From Thermococci archaeon (GTDB lineage Archaea; Methanobacteriota_B; Thermococci; Thermococcales; Thermococcaceae), in NCBI GenBank assembly GCA_003663535.1, contig QMUE01000108.1, positions 1 to 5,654 of the forward strand: a DNA stretch of 5,654 nucleotides, read 5' to 3'. How positions within the stretch are numbered: position 1 is the first letter of the stretch; each line of letters begins with the position of its first letter. Shown piece after piece: positions 1 to 4,838 of the stretch. The notes beneath the pieces were generated by a model, which ran no database searches, had not been told where the DNA came from, and worked only from the letters and a program-made list of their open reading frames with translations. The translations under genes and the position numbers were made by a program.

Positions 1-2201
1 CAGAAATAAATGTTAAAAAATCTGAACTTTCAGAGATAGATTCAAAAATTGAAAAAGCAAGTGTAAGACTGAGAAAAATTGAAAAAGAACTTGAAAAAGG
101 CCAAAAGAAGTTGGAAAAAATCGCCCCAGAGATTAAAAAACTTAATGAAGAGCTCATCAAGGCCGAGGCTCGAAAAGAGGTAAACCAAAATAAGACACTT
201 GAAGCAATTAAAAACGCTAACATCCCCGGAATTTATGGTTCTTTAGCTGAGCTCATTAGAGTTAGAAATGATACCTATCTTACTGCTGTGGAAGTTGCTC
301 TGGGCTCTCATGCAGGCAATGTTGTGGTGAAAGATGATAAGGTGGCGGAAGAAGCTATAAGGTTTTTAAAACGAAATAGGCTTGGAAGACTAACCTTTTT
401 ACCCCTTAATAAGATAAAACCGAGAAAATTGAATGGAGTTTCCAAAGGTATCCCAGTTATGGATGTCATTGAATATGATCCACAATTTAAGAACGCTGTT
501 GCATTTGCTGTGGGGGATACCCTAATAGTTAATGATATGGAGGAAGCAAGGGATGTTGGTATTGGCAAAGTTAGGATGGTAACCCTTGAGGGAGAGCTTT
601 TAGAGAGAAGTGGAGCCATTGTTGGGGGATATTACCGGCCAAGAACAAAACTTGCTATCAACACTGATGAGATAAAAATGGCATTGGCTTCTCGTGAGAA
701 GGAGAAAAATGCTTTGGAATCTCAAATAAACGCCCTTAAACTTGAACAAAGGGGAATTGAGAGGGAATTGTTTGAACTTAGAGTGAAGAAAAGTGACGTT
801 TCTAAAGACTTACAGATGATTCAAAAAGAAATGGATAGATTTTTGAACGAGGATAAGGCTCTAAAGGAAGAGATTGAAACTGGGGAGAGTAGGTTAAAGG
901 AACTTGAGTCCCTCATCCATCAAACAAAAGGAGATCTTGCAAAGCTTAGTGGAAGAGTGGAGAGACTTGAAAAGATAAGAAACAAACTCAGAAAGGCCCT
1001 AGACAACCCCGAAGCTAGAGAGCTCAACCAAAAGATAAGAGAGGTTGAACATGAGATAAGCAAGCTCAGGGAAGAGCTTAGTAAAGTTGAATCGAGACTT
1101 GAGAGCCTTGACATAAGGATTAATGAGGAACTTATCCCAAGAAAAGCTGACCTTGAAGAGGAAATTGAGGGCATTGTCAATAGAATAAATGCTTTCAAGG
1201 CCAGTATCAAACAAAACGAAGAGGATATAAAATCACTGCAGGCCCAACTTAAAGAACTGCAAGAAAAGGAGCAAGCTGTAAAAGATGAATTAAAAGCTTT
1301 AAGAGATGAGAGGGACAGACTTAGGGAAGAAATTTCTCAAATGAGAGAAGAGAAAGAGAAGTTGAGAGATGTCTTGCAGAAACTTAGGTTGGAAGCTAAC
1401 TCTCTCAAGATAAAAATGGCTCAATATGAATCCCAGCTCAGGGAAAAAGAGGGTGAATTAAAGCACTATGATGTTAAGGTTGTTAAGGAAATTCCAGAGG
1501 ATCTTGAAAAGCTTAGGGAAGAAATCGAACAAATGGAAGATGAGATTCGAGAACTTGAGCCAGTAAACATGAAGGCTATTGAGGACTATGAGGTTGTTGA
1601 AAGGCGCTATCTCGAACTTAAATCAAAGAGGGAGAGACTTGAGGCTGAAAAAGACAGTATTATTGAGTTTATAAACGAAATAGAAAGCCAAAAGAGAAAT
1701 GTGTTTATGCAAACGCTGAATGCAATAGCTAAAAACTTCTCAGAACTTTTTACAAAACTTTCTCCTGGAGGAGAAGCAAAGCTTGTTCTTGAAAACGAAG
1801 AAGACCCCTTCAGTGGGGGTTTGGACATAGAAGCAAAACCCGCTGGAAAAGAAGTGAAAAGAATCGAGGCTATGAGTGGTGGAGAAAAAGCATTGACAGC
1901 ATTGGCATTTGTGTTTGCCATACAACACTTTAAACCAGCTCCATTCTATCTCTTCGATGAAATTGATGCTCACCTTGACGATGCAAACGTTAAGAGAGTG
2001 GCAGATCTTATAAAAGAGGCCTCAAAAGACAGTCAGTTCATAGTTATTACACTGAGAGATGTCATGATGTCAAATGCAGATAAAATAATTGGTGTTTCAA
2101 TGCGTAGAGGTGTCTCAAGGGTTGTTAGTTTAAGCCTTGAAAAGGCCATGGAATATTTGGAGAAAGCGAGGGCAAAAAATGCCAATGCCCTCGGGTTGTA
2201 G
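1..2201 (+). CDS. smc: Chromosome segregation protein SMC, 5'-truncated (hinge, C-terminal coil and C-terminal ATPase half)
   Basis: This is the C-terminal part of an SMC ATPase, the DNA-entrapping subunit of archaeal condensin. The frame is open from base 3 to the TAG at 2199-2201, giving 732 codons with no start, so the gene enters from the left. Archaeal SMCs run to roughly 1,180 residues, so about 450 are missing, including Walker A. Bases 3-220 encode the end of the ascending coiled coil. Bases 222-629 encode the hinge, starting at NIPG and ending at the conserved GAIVGG glycines. Bases 640-1740 encode a long Lys/Glu/Leu heptad coil that folds back. The C-terminal ATPase lobe follows, with the ABC signature MSGGEK (1872-1889), Walker B FYLFDEID with catalytic Glu (1944-1967), the D-loop AHLDD and a TLRD segment. 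Dimerisation at the hinge and ATP-driven head engagement are known for the family. I see no frameshift or missing C-lobe residue. The scpA gene follows directly, as expected. Confidence 0.97.
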   Translation, partial: EINVKKSELSEIDSKIEKASVRLRKIEKELEKGQKKLEKIAPEIKKLNEELIKAEARKEVNQNKTLEAIKNANIPGIYGSLAELIRVRNDTYLTAVEVALGSHAGNVVVKDDKVAEEAIRFLKRNRLGRLTFLPLNKIKPRKLNGVSKGIPVMDVIEYDPQFKNAVAFAVGDTLIVNDMEEARDVGIGKVRMVTLEGELLERSGAIVGGYYRPRTKLAINTDEIKMALASREKEKNALESQINALKLEQRGIERELFELRVKKSDVSKDLQMIQKEMDRFLNEDKALKEEIETGESRLKELESLIHQTKGDLAKLSGRVERLEKIRNKLRKALDNPEARELNQKIREVEHEISKLREELSKVESRLESLDIRINEELIPRKADLEEEIEGIVNRINAFKASIKQNEEDIKSLQAQLKELQEKEQAVKDELKALRDERDRLREEISQMREEKEKLRDVLQKLRLEANSLKIKMAQYESQLREKEGELKHYDVKVVKEIPEDLEKLREEIEQMEDEIRELEPVNMKAIEDYEVVERRYLELKSKRERLEAEKDSIIEFINEIESQKRNVFMQTLNAIAKNFSELFTKLSPGGEAKLVLENEEDPFSGGLDIEAKPAGKEVKRIEAMSGGEKALTALAFVFAIQHFKPAPFYLFDEIDAHLDDANVKRVADLIKEASKDSQFIVITLRDVMMSNADKIIGVSMRRGVSRVVSLSLEKAMEYLEKARAKNANALGL

Positions 2202-2205
2202 GTGA
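2200..2205 (+). promoter_or_regulatory. Ribosome binding site of scpA overlapping the smc stop codon
   Basis: AGGTGA matches the archaeal anti-Shine-Dalgarno sequence and sits six bases before the scpA ATG. Its first two bases are the last two of the smc TAG stop, so ribosomes finishing smc cover the scpA start site. It fixes the scpA start and supports a two-gene operon. Confidence 0.75.
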
Positions 2206-2211
2206 AATGAG

Positions 2212-2871
2212 ATGGAATACAGGAGAGAAGAGGAAATCACACCAATTGATATCCTCTTACAGCTTGTGACAATGGGGAAAGTTGACCCCTGGAATATTGA
2301 TATAGTGGACATCACTGAGAAATATATTGAGCGTATAAGGGAAATGCGGGATCTGGACTTGAGGGTATCTGCAAGGGCCATTTTGGCTGCTTCAATCCTC
2401 CTTAGAATGAAGACCGAGGCCTTGCTTTATACCAAGGAGGACGATGGGGAAGAACAAAAAGAGGAAGAGAGAATAAGAGTGGATGTTGATCCTTACGTTC
2501 CACCCCTTAGAAGAGCAGAGCGTTATTACACTCTGGATGATTTGATAGAGGCTCTAATGGATGCCCTTGAAGAAACTGAGAAAAGAAAACCCAAGAAGAA
2601 AAAGGAGGTTAAAATTGAAGAGGAGATATTTGTTGTGGATGATTTTCGTGTAGATATAGAAAAGCATGTTAATAAGCTCTATGAAATAGTAAGGGAGCTT
2701 TACTCGAATACCAGGGATAAAATAGCTTTCTGGGAGCTTGTTTTTGATCCCAGTCCAAAAATAGTTGCAAGAACCTTCCTTTACCTTCTTTTCCTAGCGA
2801 ATATGGGCAAAATTGAACTAATTCAAGAGGAACCCTTTGGAGAAATATTCGTTGTCCCCATGGAGAATTGA
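2212..2871 (+). CDS. scpA: Segregation and condensation protein A (kleisin), partner of SMC
   Basis: ScpA is the kleisin that bridges the two SMC head domains and closes the condensin ring. The protein has 219 residues, slightly short of bacterial ScpA but normal for archaea. Residues 1-73 form the SMC-neck-binding N domain, with the typical ITPIDILLQLV and KVDPWNIDIVDIT segments and the ILLRMKTEALL helix. Residues 74-150 are a charged linker with an acidic stretch (75-88) and a basic patch (KRKPKKKKEVK, 124-134). Residues about 150-217 form a winged-helix C domain (TRDKIAFWELVFDPSP, then a hydrophobic helix and EIFVVP) that caps the other SMC head. The ATG at 2212 is chosen because AGGTGA (2200-2205) lies six bases upstream and the ScpA domain begins at once. 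That site overlaps the smc stop codon, which suggests translational coupling. No promoter is visible between the genes, and no scpB follows. Confidence 0.95.
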   Translation: MEYRREEEITPIDILLQLVTMGKVDPWNIDIVDITEKYIERIREMRDLDLRVSARAILAASILLRMKTEALLYTKEDDGEEQKEEERIRVDVDPYVPPLRRAERYYTLDDLIEALMDALEETEKRKPKKKKEVKIEEEIFVVDDFRVDIEKHVNKLYEIVRELYSNTRDKIAFWELVFDPSPKIVARTFLYLLFLANMGKIELIQEEPFGEIFVVPMEN

Positions 2872-2997
2872 GAAACCAGATTTCTTTCCTTCCTCTTGAC
2901 CAGGCGAAGGGTTATAGCTAGGAAGGGCAAAATCAAGTTTTCTTTGTTTTAAAAACCGGTTGATGAGTCTCTCTTCTGCGTGTTCGATGACCAGCAT
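2818..2997 (-). CDS. Doubtful small ORF, 59 codons, overlapping the 3' end of scpA in antisense
   Basis: An ORF runs from ATG at 2997-2995 to TAG at 2820-2818 on the minus strand, preceded by AGGT six bases upstream. The first 20 residues (MLVIEHAEERLINRFLKQRK) look like a soluble amphipathic helix. The middle is Pro/Gly/Ser/Lys-rich, and the last 18 or so residues are antisense to the end of scpA. I do not recognise a family. It starts 25 bases after the tRNA-Met 3' end, just past the T6 run, and has no clear promoter of its own. A chance ORF is more likely than a gene, but its intergenic N-terminal part is oddly protein-like, so it is listed at low confidence. Confidence 0.18.
   Translation of the reverse strand: MLVIEHAEERLINRFLKQRKLDFALPSYNPSPGQEEGKKSGFSILHGDNEYFSKGFLLN
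2888..2926 (+). repeat. 7-bp inverted repeat in the scpA 3' untranslated region
   Basis: CCTTCCT (2888-2894) is exactly complementary to AGGAAGG (2920-2926) across a 25-base loop, 16 bases after the scpA stop. A G-U pair could extend it outward by one. A second pairing, CTTGA (2895-2899) with TCAAG (2933-2937), would cross it. The repeat is seen directly; any RNA structure or role is inference, and a 7-bp match with a long loop may be chance. Confidence 0.3.
2938..2950 (+). terminator. T-rich probable terminator of the smc-scpA operon
   Basis: Three short T runs (TTTT, TTT, TTTT) lie about 67 bases after the scpA stop and before the convergent tRNA gene. Oligo-T tracts without a required hairpin are the usual intrinsic termination signal of archaeal RNA polymerase. 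A second T5 run at 3015-3019 could act as a backup. The assignment is by sequence and position only. Confidence 0.4.
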
Positions 2998-3007
2998 TAA
3001 GATACCT

Positions 3008-3013
3008 AAAAAA
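3008..3013 (-). terminator. Oligo-T terminator of the tRNA-Met transcript
   Basis: Read on the minus strand, a run of six T starts nine bases after the encoded CCA end of the tRNA. This is the usual arrangement for termination downstream of archaeal tRNA genes. It would also end any read-through from the upstream suhB gene. Confidence 0.5.
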
Positions 3014-3021
3014 GTTTTTGA

Positions 3022-3129
3022 TGGTGCCGGGGGCGGGCTTTGAACCCGCGACCTCCCGGTTTCTCAGGCTCCCCCGAAAGGGAGCGGCCCTATGAGCCGG
3101 GCGCTCTGACCAGGCTGAGCCACCCCGGC
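3022..3129 (-). tRNA. Elongator tRNA-Met (CAT anticodon), intron-containing, CCA encoded
   Basis: Read on the minus strand, a complete cloverleaf folds once a 30-base intron is removed. The acceptor stem pairs GCCGGGG (3129-3123) with CCCCGGC (3032-3026), followed by discriminator A (3025) and a genomic CCA (3024-3022). The D stem is GCTC/GAGC, the anticodon stem CCCGG/CCGGG, and the T stem GCGGG/CCCGC around TTCAAAG, with a five-base variable loop. The anticodon CAT is at 3094-3092. The G1-C72 pair, and the absence of three G-C pairs in the initiator orientation at the base of the anticodon stem, argue against initiator tRNA. tRNA-Ile2, which also carries a CAT anticodon, is the other alternative, but an intron here fits the elongator Met gene known to be split in Pyrococcus. 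The gene lies 49 bases after suhB on the same strand and converges on scpA. Confidence 0.95.
3061..3090 (-). other. 30-base archaeal tRNA intron at position 37/38 with canonical bulge-helix-bulge
   Basis: The exon CTCA (3096-3093) pairs with TGAG in the intron (3067-3064), giving the four-base-pair central helix. It is flanked by two three-base bulges, TAG (3092-3090) and AAA (3062-3060). Cleavage after the second base of each bulge, as the archaeal splicing endonuclease does, removes exactly 3090-3061 and leaves a seven-base anticodon loop, CTCATAA. Inside the intron, GGC/GCC closes the far side and TCCC/GGGA forms a short stem. No open reading frame or guide-RNA boxes fit in it. Confidence 0.93.
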
Positions 3130-3157
3130 ACTTTCGCATATACCTCTTTGTGTTTTA

Positions 3158-3171
3158 TTTTTAAATCTTTC
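3158..3171 (-). promoter_or_regulatory. TATA-like promoter of tRNA-Met with purine-rich BRE
   Basis: On the minus strand TTTAAAAA (3165-3158) is preceded by the purine-rich CGAAAGA-type BRE. The box ends 28 bases before the mature tRNA 5' end, so initiation about 25 bases downstream of the box centre would fall within a few bases of the tRNA. This fits a short-leader archaeal tRNA promoter lying in the suhB-tRNA gap. Confidence 0.6.
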
Positions 3172-3178
3172 GCCGTTG

Positions 3179-3934
3179 TTAAATGTTTTCAAGAATGAGC
3201 TTAAGGAGTTTCCCATCATTTACAGCTATTATGTTTAGCTTTTCAGATGCATTTAGATTAAACTTAAGTTCTCTCCCTTCATCGTCGGTTACAATTGCTC
3301 CGGCTTCTTTTGCAATTATGTAACCTGCTGCTATGTCTGTAGGCCGAACATAATTTCTTATATCAATTACCCCATCTAGAGAACCCCTAGCAAGATATGC
3401 CAGCTCTATTGCAATGGCCCCTAAGACCCTAGTTCTCCGAACTTTTTCAACGAGTTTTGCCCCTCTATTTCTGGTGTAAAAACTTATTGAGATAGAATTC
3501 TCATTTAAAGGCCTTGTTCTTATCCTCTCCCCATTTAAATATGCTCCTTCATTAGGGATGCCCTCGTAGACATTTTTTGTAATAAACTCATAAAGCATTG
3601 CGTATAAAGGCTCATCTCCCTTGAACACTGCAAAACTGAAGCCAAAAACTGGAATGCCATGGATGAAGTTAAAAGAACCATCAATAGGATCCACAATGAC
3701 ATAGTATTCGCTTTCATTATTTATGCTCCCGATTTCCTCACTTATGATGTTTACTCCAAGTGATTTGAGATACTCTAAAACTATGTCTTCGGCCATTTTA
3801 TCAACGAGTTTTGTTTTGTCCCCGCTGGGGCTAAACCCAATAAACTCTCCAGCCTTTTTGTGTCCGAATAAGGGCATGATTTCTTTTTCAATATCCTTTG
3901 CAAGGTTAAGGGCTATTTCATTCCATTCATACAT
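3179..3934 (-). CDS. suhB: Archaeal inositol-1-monophosphatase / fructose-1,6-bisphosphatase family enzyme
   Basis: This 251-residue soluble enzyme belongs to the Mg2+-dependent, Li+-sensitive phosphatase family. Archaeal members hydrolyse inositol-1-phosphate and often also fructose-1,6-bisphosphate. The metal-site motifs are all present: SGDKTKLVD (37-45), SEE (65-67), DPIDGSFNF with Asp82 and Asp85 (82-90), and PTDIAAG with Asp200 (198-204). The DGSFNF form, with Ser where bacteria and animals have Thr, is the archaeal variant. Length is normal for archaeal homologues. The ATG (3934-3932) lies two bases after the DUF63 stop, with GGGGGT (3946-3941) six bases upstream inside that gene, so the two are co-transcribed. 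The likely role is inositol supply or recycling for lipids and inositol-phosphate solutes. A gluconeogenic role is less likely because Thermococcales have a dedicated FBP aldolase/phosphatase. Substrate preference cannot be read from the sequence. Confidence 0.93.
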   Translation of the reverse strand: MYEWNEIALNLAKDIEKEIMPLFGHKKAGEFIGFSPSGDKTKLVDKMAEDIVLEYLKSLGVNIISEEIGSINNESEYYVIVDPIDGSFNFIHGIPVFGFSFAVFKGDEPLYAMLYEFITKNVYEGIPNEGAYLNGERIRTRPLNENSISISFYTRNRGAKLVEKVRRTRVLGAIAIELAYLARGSLDGVIDIRNYVRPTDIAAGYIIAKEAGAIVTDDEGRELKFNLNASEKLNIIAVNDGKLLKLILENI

Positions 3935-3936
3935 CT

Positions 3937-4743
3937 TTAAACCCCCATAAGCATTCTTAAAAGGTTTCTAGTCCCCGGGGCAAAGCCAAGGATAAACATC
4001 ACCATTTTGATAAAGTCCATAAGTTCTTTATCGCTTTCCGTCTCTTGCAAGTATTCCATGAGGTAAAGAGCTACCATTAGTACTGCAAACTTTAGAAAAT
4101 ACATCACTGCAGCGGTTCCTGTAATATCCATCAAGTATCTTGGAAGAACATGCTGTTCCCAATACCCCATGAAATCAACACCAACAAAGGTTGTTGTTGC
4201 ATCATAAAAGTGGGCGTAAAAGAGGTAAGAATTCTTTTTAACCAAACGAAGTTTTATTGAAAGCAGATAAATCGTCATGAGGGCTATTGTGACGAAGGGG
4301 ATGAAGTATTTTAGGGTATCAAAGTTGAACTGGACTTTTTCGAGATTAAACAGCAAAAGCAGAAGTTCTCCTCCTACAAGGGCCCATCCAAAATAAAGAA
4401 ACACTTTCCTCCAGTCTTCAAAGACTTTGTGGGTTATTAAGAGGGATGAGAAGGTTATTATAAACACAAGGAAATAAATTCCAGGAGTGACTGTGAGGTA
4501 ACTTCGTGGGATTATAGTTGCGTCGGTCAAAGCTCTTCCAAAGGCCCCTAAAATCATGTATGGTATAAGGGCCCTGAAGAATGCATTATCATACTTTATG
4601 CCAAGCTTTTTCAAGACTTTATACACTACAAGGGCCGCTAGACCCAAGATAATGGCATATGTAAGGGTATTAACAATATTGTAGCCTTGATTATACCGTA
4701 TCGGGTCTATGAAGTATTTTCGAAAAATTTCATCAATTCCCAT
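3937..4743 (-). CDS. DUF63 family integral membrane protein, function unknown
   Basis: This 268-residue polytopic membrane protein is recognisable as the archaeal DUF63 family, which has no established biochemical function that I know of. About eight hydrophobic segments can be picked out, near residues 22-43, 54-72, 85-104, 113-132, 144-163, 173-190, 207-229 and 240-255, with no signal peptide. Polar residues are unusually concentrated in or beside them: DPI and NT (13-26), GRALTDA (69-75), TPG (86-88), WALVGGE (120-126), HFYDATTTF (178-186), Asp190, Glu196 and His198 in EQHVLP, and PGTRN (256-260). These could line a ligand or metal site, which is inference. The ATG at 4743 follows AGGTGG (4753-4748). 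The gene ends two bases before suhB, so both form one operon. Membrane identity is certain; any enzymatic or transport role is open. Confidence 0.9.
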   Translation of the reverse strand: MGIDEIFRKYFIDPIRYNQGYNIVNTLTYAIILGLAALVVYKVLKKLGIKYDNAFFRALIPYMILGAFGRALTDATIIPRSYLTVTPGIYFLVFIITFSSLLITHKVFEDWRKVFLYFGWALVGGELLLLLFNLEKVQFNFDTLKYFIPFVTIALMTIYLLSIKLRLVKKNSYLFYAHFYDATTTFVGVDFMGYWEQHVLPRYLMDITGTAAVMYFLKFAVLMVALYLMEYLQETESDKELMDFIKMVMFILGFAPGTRNLLRMLMGV

Positions 4744-4838
4744 TTAACCACCTAGGGAAATATTGTAGGAGGAGTTAAAGCTTTTTCTTCCAATTATTTT
4801 TTAAGCTTTGAGAACTTAAGAATAAAGTGGTGATGCTC
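4744..4838 (+). promoter_or_regulatory. Divergent promoter region between the DUF63-suhB operon and egsA
   Basis: This 95-base A+T-rich gap must hold two outward promoters. Toward egsA, the TTTTTTAAG tract around 4797-4805 is the best TATA-like box; initiation about 25 bases on would leave a leader of roughly 14 bases carrying the ribosome site. Toward DUF63, the minus-strand GCTTTAAC (4782-4775), preceded by an A-rich BRE-like GAAGAAAAAG (4790-4781), would give a leader of about 10 bases with AGGTGG. The CTTAAAAAATA tract on the minus strand is an alternative. AAGCTTT occurs twice, at 4778-4784 and 4803-4809. The boxes are assigned by eye and no operator is proven. Confidence 0.5.
4829..4834 (+). 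promoter_or_regulatory. Ribosome binding site of egsA
   Basis: GGTGAT matches the archaeal anti-Shine-Dalgarno sequence four bases before the ATG at 4839. In-frame GTG, GTG and ATG codons at 4827, 4830 and 4833 overlap the site itself and have no better site further upstream, so this motif favours 4839 as the true start. Confidence 0.6.

Noticed and set aside
308..1973. Several antisense ORFs of 70-104 codons inside smc, rich in Ser, Leu and Phe
   Set aside because: They are mirror images of the Lys/Glu-rich coiled-coil codons, lack ribosome sites and show no family features.
2960..3008. Candidate C/D box guide RNA: TTGATGA (2960-2966) and a second TCGATGA (2984-2990)
   Set aside because: No CTGA D or D' box lies at the needed distance (only CTGC and CTAA), and the C box lacks the leading purine, so the kink-turn cannot form properly.
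3022..3129. The tRNA as an integration site with a duplicated 3' end (att site)
   Set aside because: I found no second copy of the tRNA 3' sequence in the window, and no integrase or foreign-looking gene nearby.
2933..3139. A 68-codon minus-strand ORF rich in Arg, Pro and Gly
   Set aside because: It reads straight through the tRNA-Met gene and its intron; its composition is that of a G+C-rich tRNA translated by chance.
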